From CAYTYX01 sp964442325 (lineage in GTDB: Bacteria; Patescibacteriota; Saccharimonadia; Saccharimonadales; UBA10212), in contig CAYTYX010000001.1 of the NCBI GenBank assembly GCA_964442325.1, forward strand, positions 1 through 64,000: a DNA stretch of 64,000 bases. The letters run 5' to 3'. The position numbers and the translations under genes are program-made. Below are positions 42,237 through 53,104 of the stretch, piece after piece. Within the stretch, counting starts at the first letter, position 1, and each line of letters starts with the position of its first letter. The notes under the pieces are model-generated. The model was given only the letters and a program-made list of their open reading frames with translations. It did no database searches and was not told where the DNA came from.

Positions 42237-44355
42237 TTAGTGGCCGTAATTAAAAGAGGCAATAGTCTTATGGTTATTACTCAAAAAGTACTCGTTGCCG
42301 CGCTTTAGGCCGATTTNNNNNNNNNNNNNNNNNNNNNNNNNNNNNNNNNNNNNNNNNNNNNNNNNNNNNNNNNNNNNNNNNNNNNNNNNNNNNNNNNNNN
42401 NNNNNNNNNNNNNNNNTATTACTCAAAAAGTACTCGTTGCCACGCTTTAGGCCGATTTCGTCTTTACCACTGCCATCCCAACTGCCCACTAGCGCTGTGT
42501 CGGTGGATTGGCCATAGGTAAAGTCCGCGATAGTCTTATGGTTATTACTCAAAAAGTACTCGTTGCCGCGCTTTAGGCCGATTTCGTCTTTACCACTACC
42601 GTCCCAACTGCCCACTAGCGCTGTATCGGTGGATTGGCCGTAGGTAAAGTCCGCGATAGTCTTATGGTTATTACTCAAAAAGTACTCGTTGCCACGCTTT
42701 AGGCCGATTTCGTCTTTACCACTACCGTCCCAGTCACCTATCAAAACCGTGTCCGAGGATTTGCCGTAGATGAATGAGGCAATTGTTTTTGCGTTATTAC
42801 TCAGGAAATATTGGTTACCCCGCCTAATAGCAATCTCGTCTTTACCACTGCCATCCCACTTACCAACAAGCGGTGTATCGCCTGACCGGCCATAATGAAA
42901 GTCGGCAATAGTCTTATGGTTATTACTCAAAAAGTACTCGTTGCCACGCTTCAAACCCACTTCGCTCTTTAAGCCACCTTGCCAGGCACCAACCAGAGAT
43001 GTATCGGTCCACGTACCATAATGAAAGTCGACGCTGGTTTTTTGGGCGACGTTAAGAAAGTACTCGTTGCCGCGCTTCAAACCGATGCCGGCTTGCTTAG
43101 TACCCGTCCAATTACCAGTTAGGGTGGTGTCAGAATCTGTTGAGTCATTTATAAGGCCACCCACATCCGGAATGTCGCTAGCGATTAAGCTGCCGTATGT
43201 ACTGTCAGTGCTGCTAGGGTCACCTGTTTTTAGAGTGTAGCCAACATCCCCGTCAGCTGCGCCGTCATTTCTACCGTAAATCGTAGCGACATTGGCGCTG
43301 GGCTTATTCCAATTTGCTGCTGTAATGACTAGATTTTCACTAGTCAAGCTGGTGCTATTACTAAAGCTGGCTTCGGCTGCACTAGAAAGAGACAGAGGAA
43401 TAGTGACGCTCGCACCGCCGGAAGGCTGGCTAACTAGCGAAAATTCTACCGCTGCGGCACCGCCCGATTCATTAGAATGAGCATCCACCACTGTAGCCCT
43501 AATCGGGTTTGCTAGTGTACTGCCAAACCAGTCGTTATAATCACGCCAGAAATTACGGTTACCATAAGCGCTACAACTATCACCGGTCCCATAAAGATTG
43601 TTCAAGGCAGCTGTGTTGGGCCGGTACGGTGTATAGTTGTAAAGTCCGGCCGTAGCCTGAGTGCTAATATAAACTGTCGAGCTACCGCAAGATGATTTAG
43701 GGCTCCACTGGATTTGATTATTTGTACCGGCCACATAGTTGAAGCTGTTTGGATTATGGGCGTAGTTCTGGAACTGACGTGCGGCGTAATAGAGTTGCTT
43801 AAAAAGTCCGGCGTAAGTTGAGTCACAGCCGCTAGAGTCGGGGCAACCATATCCCATGGCCGCGGAGTACTGGTATGGCCATGGCCAAGTATCGGTTACC
43901 AATGCCGATTCTTTTTGAAGCGTAACAAGTAGGACTTTTGGGCTAACGTGGCAGGCCTGTGCCACCTCGTAAATTATTTCGGCAGCCGTTCGTTTGGTTG
44001 TCCCAGAAGATGTAACTGAGCCTGGGCAATAAGCATCGGCCGATCGCCCCGGCACTCTAACCGAATAAGTCTTCAAGCAAGTGTATGGTGGACCTGGATC
44101 GTTGGCACTCGAACTTTTCGCATGGTTTGTGTCACAAACAGGCACCTGTGAATTCAGAAACTTCTGGATGCTGGCTGCGCTCATTGAGTCGTATTTGTAA
44201 AATACATAATCGTCAATAATCCTACCGGCGTTGAAACTACTGCCAGATAATGCCTGGGACTGAAGTGGTAAAATGGCAATTATCAGGCCCAACATAGCCA
44301 AAGAGGACATACTCACATACAAAATTTTTGCTGCTGCCTTCCTAATAATCATCAT
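42237..44355 (-). CDS. Exported lysozyme-like protein with 42-residue tandem repeats, interrupted by a gap
   Basis: Starts with ATG 44355 and a signal peptide (1-35, ending PLQSQA). About residues 45-270 (MSAASIQKFLNSQVPVC, VLLVTLQKESALVTD, AAMGYGCPDS) match a lysozyme-like domain common in actinobacterial wall-active proteins, with a candidate catalytic Glu in QKES. Residues about 290-410 are a beta-rich Calx-beta-like region (LTSENLVITAANWNKP). Then follow repeats of 42 residues built on LVGSWDGSGKDEIGLKRGNE. After the gap the frame shifts by one against 100 Ns, and the true C-terminus is KTIASFNYGH with the stop at 42237-42239. Probably a surface wall-binding hydrolase. Confidence 0.82.
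42240..43110 (-). repeat. 126-bp tandem repeat array coding for 42-residue units
   Basis: The marker string TATTACTC recurs at 42417, 42543, 42669, 42795 and 42921, exactly 126 bp apart, with a more divergent unit at about 43047. Units next to the gap are almost identical, while those towards 43.1 kb have diverged, indicating recent expansion at the 3' end. Confidence 0.92.
42317..42416. other. Assembly gap of 100 Ns in the repeat array
   Basis: 100 is not a length that keeps the frame. Fitting both flanks to the 126-bp unit requires 84 + 126k bases, so the run is a placeholder for collapsed repeats. Confidence 0.88.
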
Positions 44356-44888
44356 TGCAAAGTTATTTGCTGAGTCGTCGAGCCTTCCGCGCTCGACGAT
44401 TTATAACTTAGCGCAAGTGTCCAGTTGCCGGCTGTAAGAAATTTCCCTCGCGAAACTTTAATTGGTGGGCAGGTTGTATAGCTAGCATTTTGAAAGCCGA
44501 CAGAGCTGCCGCTTACCGACGCTTGGCCGCTTTTAGTAAAAGTGGCAGTGCAGGCACCACCATTTTCAAAGACCTCGGCTACGTAAGCTCGGACAACTAC
44601 ACTCTGACCTTCCTGAGAGGCAGAGGTTATGACCGGAACTATCTGCTGCAATCCGGCTGGTTTAGGAGTTGAGTTTGGGCTAACAGCCGTCCCTTTAGGA
44701 TTACCCGCTCGATTTGCGGGTGAGATATCATTACTTGGACCGGAGTTTAGGGTTGTTGTGGCTGGAGATGAGTTTTTGTTAGTTAGTACCATCGCACCAA
44801 TGGCTATGGCGGCAACTAACAACGCCGCGACCGCTGGCTTTTTTGCGCGACGAATAAATTTTGCGAGCTTTTTATTTTTAGCAGGCAT
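44352..44888 (-). CDS. Small membrane-anchored exported protein, unknown
   Basis: 178 aa. A basic start (MPAKNKKLAKFIRRAKKP) is followed by one hydrophobic helix (about 19-34, VAALLVAAIAIGAMVL). A Ser/Pro/Thr/Asn-rich linker (35-78) then leads to a beta-rich domain with two cysteines (GGACTATF, SYTTCPPIKV) that could form a disulfide. No family recognised. It overlaps the lysozyme-repeat gene by 4 nt (ATGA), so the two are coupled and may act together at the surface. Confidence 0.65.
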   Translation of the reverse strand: MPAKNKKLAKFIRRAKKPAVAALLVAAIAIGAMVLTNKNSSPATTTLNSGPSNDISPANRAGNPKGTAVSPNSTPKPAGLQQIVPVITSASQEGQSVVVRAYVAEVFENGGACTATFTKSGQASVSGSSVGFQNASYTTCPPIKVSRGKFLTAGNWTLALSYKSSSAEGSTTQQITLQ

Positions 44889-44960
44889 TGCTAGTAATTA
44901 TAGCATTGTAGTTAAGGCGGAAAAACTCGAGCCCAGCCGTAGGGGATGTCTCCCCAGCCA

Positions 44961-45551
44961 CTAATTTAAGTGAGTGTCTATATAGGTTGCCACGGCGGTT
45001 TTAATAGCCGGTATATCACTATCTATTTTAGTAAAATCAGTTGCTAGCGAAGATATGTTGATATAAAAGATTTTGTTAGTAGTCGGTATTGTCAAAGAAA
45101 CAGCCTCGTTTACCTGTCCACCATCGTTGGTATTTTTATAAATAACCTGGGCAGATTGATGGCTGCCTATACTAACAAGGCTATTACTCTCGGGAATAAA
45201 ATCATTCAAGCCTTGTTTTAAGCTGCTCTCTGTATCAGTAGCCAGAGTGTGGATATTAAAATCCTTTGGCAGGGTTCCCTTAACTGCGCGTACAACAATA
45301 GTGGCGTTAGGCGTTACGTGAACCGCTTCAGATACTACACCATCGGTTTGGTCTGCTGCGCTAATAGTGGGCAGCTCGCTCCAGGCTGCCGGATATTTAA
45401 TGCCACTTGGTGCAATCGTGACTGTCTGGTGGTTATTGGTGGTTTGGGAGTTATGGTGATGAGTAAGTTTATAAACACTGAAACCAACTAGCAGTAGTGC
45501 TATTATGGCTGCGGCCGTCTGGACGTGACTAGCTTTCTTAATAAAACTCAT
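44961..45551 (-). CDS. Membrane-anchored exported protein, possible PsbP-like fold
   Basis: 196 aa from the ATG at 45551 (MSFIKKASHVQTAAAIIALL), preferred because a TATACT box lies 8 nt upstream; an upstream start would precede that box. One N-terminal helix (about 12-30), a His/Asn-rich linker, then a beta-alpha domain beginning SGIKYPAAWSELPTI, loosely like PsbP/DUF1795-type lipoprotein domains. The similarity is weak and no function is claimed. Confidence 0.6.
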   Translation of the reverse strand: MSFIKKASHVQTAAAIIALLLVGFSVYKLTHHHNSQTTNNHQTVTIAPSGIKYPAAWSELPTISAADQTDGVVSEAVHVTPNATIVVRAVKGTLPKDFNIHTLATDTESSLKQGLNDFIPESNSLVSIGSHQSAQVIYKNTNDGGQVNEAVSLTIPTTNKIFYINISSLATDFTKIDSDIPAIKTAVATYIDTHLN

Positions 45552-45559
45552 ATCCGTAC

Positions 45560-45565
45560 AGTATA
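45560..45565 (-). promoter_or_regulatory. -10 box next to an ATG start
   Basis: TATACT on the minus strand, 8 nt before the ATG at 45551, with no Shine-Dalgarno between them. Confidence 0.45.
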
Positions 45566-45600
45566 GTTTAGTCGGTTTAGTTAGGCAAAAGCTATTAATT

Positions 45601-45631
45601 ATAAACAACCCCCATTTCGGGGGTTGTTTAT
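45601..45631 (-). terminator. Strong hairpin after the beta-roll gene
   Basis: A 13-bp perfect stem (ATAAACAACCCCC with GGGGGTTGTTTAT) and a 5-nt loop lie 32 nt past the stop at 45663. The minus-strand 3' flank (AATTAATAG) is only weakly U-rich, while the plus-strand flank (AATATTTTT) is better, so it may stop both directions. Confidence 0.75.
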
Positions 45632-45662
45632 AATATTTTTGTTTGACTCTTAACAGACTAGC

Positions 45663-46613
45663 TTATTTTGCTGTCCAGTTGCCGTTTGCTGTTGCTGACC
45701 AACAGACATAGAAAACGGTAACGGCGCTTGTAGCACCACGGTTTAGGTACATTGACCCGTTAGGCACTGTAGCAGTGTTACAGGTTCCATTTGATGGAGC
45801 CGCTGCTCCTGTTAGTACGACCACGCCGCTTGAAAGCAGCAGGTCAGCAGTAATAGGATTCGTGCCGGTACTGGCGATTTTTATGCCATAAGAAGTTCCG
45901 CTAACTGTACCGTCGTTAGCAACCTCTACGACCAAGCCATTTAGGTTTTTCACCGTTCCAGTACTGTAGTTTTTGGCTTTAATGTAAGCACCTTGTAGCT
46001 GGTAATTGCCGCCGGAGTTGTTAAGATAGTTAACCGCTCTAACGTCAAGACTGGTATCAGTACCACTAAAGGCACCGGTAGCAGCTACTGTTCGACCAAA
46101 GTCGGCCTGTAACCCATAGGTAGCAACCGCTGGATCTCCAAAACCTTGGGCGGTAGTGCCGGTAACGTCACCGACGGCGACTAATGTGTGCCTAGTAACG
46201 CCAGCTGCAGTCGCTGAAGCCTTAGGTGTAAGTTTAACCGATGTAAGAAGAGTACCAGTGGCTACGTTTGACTGTAGGGTAGACACACCATCGGACAAAG
46301 TGGTCGTACCGTTAAGTGTAAGATTGCTTCCTAGCTTGGCGCTAGTAACCGCACCGTCACCCAGGTCCACTGATCGGATTGTTCCGTTACTAATGTCGTC
46401 GCTGGTTACACCACCGTTGACTATGTTGTTAGTGTGAACCGCATTGCTTGCGAGCTTAGCGGTGGTAATTGCGTTATTGGCAATCTTGGCCGTAGTTACC
46501 GCGCCATTGGCTATATTAGCCGTATTCACAGTCAGGGCTGAGGCCGAGGCTGTTACTGCCAAAACCCCACCTATTCCAACTGCGGAACCGGCAATTAATG
46601 TTTTTATACTCAT
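45663..46613 (-). CDS. Exported protein with tail-fibre-like beta-roll repeats
   Basis: 316 aa from the ATG at 46613; an upstream in-frame start adds 13 residues before the signal peptide. The signal peptide ends VTASASA (about residue 26). Residues 27-95 are short repeats of the form NGAVTTAKIANNAITTAKL, as in phage tail fibres and bacterial surface beta-rolls. The rest is Thr/Ser/Gly/Asn-rich, and the end (VPNGSMYLNRGA, then FYVCWSATANGNW) resembles fibre-tip domains. Likely a secreted or surface adhesin. No wall anchor is visible. It is flanked by its terminator on one side and a divergent GT2 gene on the other. Confidence 0.72.
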   Translation of the reverse strand: MSIKTLIAGSAVGIGGVLAVTASASALTVNTANIANGAVTTAKIANNAITTAKLASNAVHTNNIVNGGVTSDDISNGTIRSVDLGDGAVTSAKLGSNLTLNGTTTLSDGVSTLQSNVATGTLLTSVKLTPKASATAAGVTRHTLVAVGDVTGTTAQGFGDPAVATYGLQADFGRTVAATGAFSGTDTSLDVRAVNYLNNSGGNYQLQGAYIKAKNYSTGTVKNLNGLVVEVANDGTVSGTSYGIKIASTGTNPITADLLLSSGVVVLTGAAAPSNGTCNTATVPNGSMYLNRGATSAVTVFYVCWSATANGNWTAK

Positions 46614-46747
46614 TTTATAGATATCCCCCATTGTCGTTAACTTAATAATCACTAAGTGCTAGTGTATATGTGCCGACACGCCAAAAGCAATGGGAAATAT
46701 GCTATGCTGTGGAAAAGTCGATTATCGCAGAAATATTGGCAAAAATT

Positions 46748-47722
46748 ATGAAGTTAATAGTAGTTTCAATATGTAAAGACGAGGCCGCTACTATTGGCCG
46801 AGTGCTTGACGGTGTGCCTGAAAAAATAAAGGGTATAACCCAGATAAATAAATGCGTGATTGACGATGGCAGCTCGGACAATACGGCCGAAATTGCCACT
46901 GCTCACGGTGCCGAAGTAATTAGCGACGGTGAAAGCAAGGGGCTGGCCTTTCGTTTTAGGCAAGCTCTGGGGATTGCTTTAGAGCGGAACGTTGACGTAA
47001 TGGTTAACATAGACGGCGATATGCAGTTTGAGCCCGGCGATATATCTAAATTGGTCGCACCAATCGAGCAGGGTCGGGCCGACTTTGTAGCTGCTGATAG
47101 GTTTTCCGACAAAGTTACCGGCAACTATCGCCGGCCGGCTGAAATGCCGCTGGCTAAATATCTAGGCAACCGGCTTGGCGCCAAAGTGGTTAGTGCCTTG
47201 AGCCAACACGAGTTCCACGACGTGACCTCTGGTTTTAGAGCGTATGGCCGCGAAGCTATGTTTGCTTTGAACACGGCGGGTGAACATACCTACACCCAGG
47301 AATCATTCCAAGTTTTGGCAATGAAACGAATGCGTATTACCTCAGTGCCGGTTGTTGTTAGCTACCACAAAGACCGCAAATCCCGAGTGGTTAAGAGCAT
47401 CCTCCAATATACGGCTGTGAGCGCAATGAATATCTTAAGGTCGTATAGGGACTTTGCGCCGCTACGCTTTTTTGGCTGGCTAGGGACCATCCCGTTTGTG
47501 TTGAGTGTGGTTGCCTTGGTGATATTTTTTGCCCACTACATTGTCCGGCACGAATTTAGCCCCTATAAGTTCCTGGGTTTCGCCGGTGTTTACCTGTTGA
47601 CGATGGCAATCGTTTTTTGGGCACTAGGGCTAGTGGCCGATATGCTTAGCCGGGTGCTGTCTAACCAGGAGAAAATACTCGAAGATGTCAAACGAATGAA
47701 ATACTCGGATAAAGACAAATAA
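46748..47722 (+). CDS. Glycosyltransferase family 2, polyprenyl-phosphate sugar synthase-like
   Basis: 324 aa from the ATG at 46748 (MKLIVVSICKDEAATIGRVL); an upstream in-frame ATG adds 26 residues unlike the family. GT-A motifs: CVIDDGSSDNTAEIA, VMVNIDGDMQFEPGDI (the DxD site). The C-terminal 90 residues have two transmembrane helices (about 240-262 and 274-300), as in GtrB/DPM1-like enzymes that load sugars onto polyprenyl phosphate. The GtrA protein at 55858 could be its flippase partner. Confidence 0.86.
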   Translation: MKLIVVSICKDEAATIGRVLDGVPEKIKGITQINKCVIDDGSSDNTAEIATAHGAEVISDGESKGLAFRFRQALGIALERNVDVMVNIDGDMQFEPGDISKLVAPIEQGRADFVAADRFSDKVTGNYRRPAEMPLAKYLGNRLGAKVVSALSQHEFHDVTSGFRAYGREAMFALNTAGEHTYTQESFQVLAMKRMRITSVPVVVSYHKDRKSRVVKSILQYTAVSAMNILRSYRDFAPLRFFGWLGTIPFVLSVVALVIFFAHYIVRHEFSPYKFLGFAGVYLLTMAIVFWALGLVADMLSRVLSNQEKILEDVKRMKYSDKDK

Positions 47723-47723
47723 A

Positions 47724-48371
47724 ATGCCAAAAAATCTCAAAATTACGGCAACGCCAGGCGAGGAAGATTTTCTAGGGAAGTATGAAGCATCGGGTAGAGT
47801 AGGCAATATTTTGGTTGGCCGCTATTTCCTGGTGGTCGAGGGACTCATCGCGGAAGCCAATAAAGAACGGACTATTAAAAAGGCGCTTGAAATCGGCTGC
47901 GGCGCTGGGTATTCAACTCAGAAATTAGCTAAGATGCTGCCAAGCTCAGCCAGCTTTGAAGCCTCAGATTACGTTGGCAAGCTTGTTACGCTCGCCAAGA
48001 AAAATAACCCAAAGCTAAACATTATCCAAGAAGATATTTATGAACTGAAGCGTAAAGACGAAACTTACGATTTAGTTTTCTTGCTGGAGGTGCTCGAGCA
48101 CCTGGACCATCCCGACGTTGCGCTAGCCGAAGTCAGACGGGTTCTTAAGCCCGGCGGTTTATTGATAGCCGGCGTGCCACGCGAACCGATTTGGCGTGGA
48201 CTGAATATGTCTCGTGGCAAATACCTGAAAACGATGGGTAACACGCCCGGGCATCTTAACAACTGGTCGAGCGCCTCATTCACTAGATTTATTAACAAAC
48301 ATTTCGGCCGGGTTCTAAAGGTGCGCCAGCCACTGCCATGGACTATTCTGCTATCAAAAACCAAAAAGTAG
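47724..48371 (+). CDS. SAM-dependent methyltransferase (class I)
   Basis: 215 aa. Motif I ALEIGCGAGYSTQKLAKML is near residues 55-73. LVFLLEVLEHLDHPDVALAE and VRRVLKPGGLLIAGVPREP are the motif II/III blocks of Methyltransf_11. It starts 1 nt after the GT2 gene, with which it probably acts on the same lipid-linked sugar or glycan. Its 3' end overlaps the next gene by 34 bp. Confidence 0.85.
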   Translation: MPKNLKITATPGEEDFLGKYEASGRVGNILVGRYFLVVEGLIAEANKERTIKKALEIGCGAGYSTQKLAKMLPSSASFEASDYVGKLVTLAKKNNPKLNIIQEDIYELKRKDETYDLVFLLEVLEHLDHPDVALAEVRRVLKPGGLLIAGVPREPIWRGLNMSRGKYLKTMGNTPGHLNNWSSASFTRFINKHFGRVLKVRQPLPWTILLSKTKK

Positions 48372-49192
48372 TCCGCCTAGCCCGGAAACTTTTGGCTAAG
48401 CGGCCATTTTTAGTTTTGCTTCAAGCGCTACTGATTACAGCGGCTATCGGCCTGGCCCTAATAAGTCTAAATAGTAAGCACCAGTCGTTTAGCTTGCATG
48501 GAGCCAGGCCGGGGTTACTAGCTCTAGGCTTTAGCGTCTATTTTATTTTCTATTTGGCGTTTGCGCTGCACTGGGCCTACGCGCTTTTTATGAGCGACCA
48601 AACTTTTAGTAGAGCTCAATTGCTATCTTTCTTCGCATCCCAACCATATAAATATTTGCCGTCCAGCGCCTTTTCTATGTCGGCTAGATCAATCTACGCC
48701 AAAAAGCTAGGCTCCAAAATTATAAACACCGCCAAAGCACAGGTCCGGGAAAATTTGAGCCTGGCACTTAGCGGCGGGTTACTGATACTGGCGGTTAAAG
48801 TTAACGTGGTGTTGGCTATTGTCGCTGCACTAATTCTAGGGTTGGCGACATTTGGTCTGGCTCGCCTAAAGCATCATCAAAAGTTATTGCGTTACTTACC
48901 GCTGATTGGTTTATCGGCAACGGCGTGGCTAATCTCAGCCTTTGCCTTTTGGTTGATTGTACGAGGCGTGGGTGTCAGCGTTGACTACAGCCAAGCGCTT
49001 TATCTAAATACAATAACTTTCCTAGCCAGCATTGCCGCTGTTTTTGTCCCGGCCGGCATTGGTGTACGCGAAGCTATCTTGTTCAGCCAAAACCTAGGTG
49101 TCGTACCGGTCCTGACGTGGCGCATCTGCACAATTTTAGTAGACGTAATCTCTGGCGTTGTCGCCATATTTATTATTCATAAGAAGAAATAA
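48338..49192 (+). CDS. Lysylphosphatidylglycerol synthase TM-like / UPF0104 membrane protein
   Basis: 284 aa with seven or eight hydrophobic helices. The block AAVFVPAGIGVREAILFSQ near residues 232-250 matches the conserved P-x-G-x-G-x-R-E motif of UPF0104/AglD/MprF-like membrane domains, and FASQPYKYLPSSAFSMSARS matches the first conserved loop. Relatives are flippase-like or glycan-transfer membrane proteins. The start at 48338 creates a 34-bp overlap with the methyltransferase; no better in-frame ATG was seen nearby. Confidence 0.78.
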   Translation: MDYSAIKNQKVVRLARKLLAKRPFLVLLQALLITAAIGLALISLNSKHQSFSLHGARPGLLALGFSVYFIFYLAFALHWAYALFMSDQTFSRAQLLSFFASQPYKYLPSSAFSMSARSIYAKKLGSKIINTAKAQVRENLSLALSGGLLILAVKVNVVLAIVAALILGLATFGLARLKHHQKLLRYLPLIGLSATAWLISAFAFWLIVRGVGVSVDYSQALYLNTITFLASIAAVFVPAGIGVREAILFSQNLGVVPVLTWRICTILVDVISGVVAIFIIHKKK

Positions 49193-50053
49193 CTAGCCAA
49201 GCAGGCTAAGTAGATATTGGCCGTAGCCGGATTTAATCAGCGGTTCGGCTAGAGCGCGCAGTTGCTGGTCATTAATAAAACCTTGGCGCCAGGCGGCTTC
49301 TTCAATACAGCCGATTTTTAAGCCTTGCCGCTCCTCGATTACCTGCACAAATTGGGCGGCTTGGTTCATTGACGCGAACGTGCCGGTATCTAGCCAGGCG
49401 GTACCTCTATCCATTAGTACTACGTTGAGCTTGCTGCGTCTTAAATACTCTTTGTTGACGTCGGTAATTTCTAGCTCGCCCCGAGCACTCGGTTTGAGGT
49501 TTTTAGCAATGCCAACCACATCGTTATCGTAAAAATATAGCCCCACCACCGCGTAGTTACTTTTTGGCTTGGCCGGCTTTTCTTCGATCGACAGCGCTTT
49601 CATTTTTTTATCGAACTCCACGACGCCGTAGCGCTCCGGGTCGGCCACTTGGTAGCCAAACACCACGCCGCCGTCGGGGTTGGCATATTGGCTTAGCTTA
49701 TCGTTTATTTCACTGCCGTAAAAAATATTATCGCCCAAAATCATCGCAACCTTGTCGCTGCCAATAAACTCCTCGCCCAAAATAAAGGCTTCGGCTAGGC
49801 CACGCGGTTGTTCCTGGATTTGGTAACTAAATCGGCAGCCAAGTTGTTGGCCGTCGCCCAGCAACTGCTTGATACGGGGCAGATCCAGCGGCGTAGATAT
49901 GATTAAAATCTCGCTTATACCGGCGTTCATTAAGGTCGCTAGCGGATAGTAGATCATTGGCTTGTCGTAAATCGGCAGTAGCTGCTTATTAACGGTCAAA
50001 GTCACCGGATAAAGTCTGGTACCGGAACCACCGGCCAAGATTATGCCCTTCAT
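49193..50053 (-). CDS. rfbA: Glucose-1-phosphate thymidylyltransferase
   Basis: 286 aa, normal family length. N-terminal [20 protein letters not shown], then [20 protein letters not shown] and [15 protein letters not shown] are the RmlA signature blocks (nucleotide binding and metal-binding Asp). It makes dTDP-glucose from glucose-1-phosphate and dTTP, the first step to dTDP-linked deoxysugars. It follows rfbB by 2 nt. It is convergent with the UPF0104 gene, whose last base is adjacent. Confidence 0.95.
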   Translation of the reverse strand: MKGIILAGGSGTRLYPVTLTVNKQLLPIYDKPMIYYPLATLMNAGISEILIISTPLDLPRIKQLLGDGQQLGCRFSYQIQEQPRGLAEAFILGEEFIGSDKVAMILGDNIFYGSEINDKLSQYANPDGGVVFGYQVADPERYGVVEFDKKMKALSIEEKPAKPKSNYAVVGLYFYDNDVVGIAKNLKPSARGELEITDVNKEYLRRSKLNVVLMDRGTAWLDTGTFASMNQAAQFVQVIEERQGLKIGCIEEAAWRQGFINDQQLRALAEPLIKSGYGQYLLSLLG

Positions 50054-50055
50054 AC

Positions 50056-52136
<2,081 letters not shown>

Positions 52137-52141
52137 ATCTT

Positions 52142-53104
52142 TTATGTATATTGCCTTGCCCATTCAAACAGCTTAACTTCCGATTCATTAACCTCTTCAG
52201 TTAATTGTCTCTCTAGCCGATGGTTATAAATGTGAAGCTCAAATACATGTCTTAGGGCTTTGGCTAATTTGGGGTCGACTGGCTTTCCTGTCCTGGCCTC
52301 ATAAACCTTGGCGGCCTTCTCCATATAGTCTGGAAAATCTTCTTTCATTGGTCCTTCCAGTACAGAAAGTTCGACTTCTACAGGGGCGATTTTCATATCA
52401 CTCCAATCTATAATTCCCGTTGGCTGGCGTGTATTGGTATCGAGCAAGATATTACGACCATGGAAGTCACCATGAATAAACACCCAGTTTGATTTATTTG
52501 TTCCCATGTCAGTAATAGCTTTGACTCTTTGCCGCGCAAACTTCTGAATAACTTCCGGAATGTCCTTCCTGTCTACCAACTTTTTTGCAGATAAAGTGTA
52601 CTTGTTAATATTGAACTCAGGAACGCCTATCGACAACGCTCTCTTATAGGAAATGGCCTGGTGGATTCCTATAACCAGCTCAGTCCAATATTCTCGATAT
52701 TTTTCTTTTTCATCACTCTTCATTGTTCTGACAATATCGACTGCGAGTGAGCCAGGTATATGTATGTATCCAAAAAAATCTAGGTTCCGGCTAACATAAA
52801 TTGGGTGTGGCGCAGCAACAGGCAATTTCCCCTGGAGCAGCTTAAGAGCCGCCACTTCGTATTGGACGTGCGCCTGGCGTTTATCGTTTCGCTTGTGACC
52901 TTTTGGTAGACGAAAGATCACTCCATCACACTCTAGAGCAATGTGATCCCAGCCTTCACCAAGGATATTAATGGAATTAAAACGGAATTCCGGAAGACCG
53001 GATTTTATTTCTTCTACGTACTCATCTAACCCAACTGCCTCCCTTTGTGCCAGCCCAGCCTGCTTACGTACATTGACTCCAAGCCTATAAGGAAGAGCTT
53101 TCAT
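52142..53104 (-). CDS. Aminoglycoside phosphotransferase/choline kinase-like protein
   Basis: 320 aa. Protein-kinase-like phosphotransferase: the catalytic loop VFIHGDFHGRNILLDTNTR near residues 203-221 (H-G-D-x-H-x-x-N) and metal-binding GIIDWSDMKIAPVEVELSV near 230. The N-terminal lobe has ILGEGWDHIALECDGVIFRL. In a glycan operon (same strand as the phosphoglycosyltransferase, whose stop abuts it) the substrate is more likely a sugar, choline-like or lipid alcohol than an antibiotic. Substrate cannot be read from sequence. Confidence 0.82.
   Translation of the reverse strand: MKALPYRLGVNVRKQAGLAQREAVGLDEYVEEIKSGLPEFRFNSINILGEGWDHIALECDGVIFRLPKGHKRNDKRQAHVQYEVAALKLLQGKLPVAAPHPIYVSRNLDFFGYIHIPGSLAVDIVRTMKSDEKEKYREYWTELVIGIHQAISYKRALSIGVPEFNINKYTLSAKKLVDRKDIPEVIQKFARQRVKAITDMGTNKSNWVFIHGDFHGRNILLDTNTRQPTGIIDWSDMKIAPVEVELSVLEGPMKEDFPDYMEKAAKVYEARTGKPVDPKLAKALRHVFELHIYNHRLERQLTEEVNESEVKLFEWARQYT

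Noticed and set aside
42277..42316. Apparent C-terminus of the repeat protein at 42277
   Set aside because: It is an out-of-frame reading caused by the arbitrary 100-N gap. The correct frame continues the repeat and stops at 42237-42239.
42240..43110. 126-bp periodic repeats as a CRISPR array
   Set aside because: The period is too long, there are no unique spacers, and the units are in-frame protein repeats.
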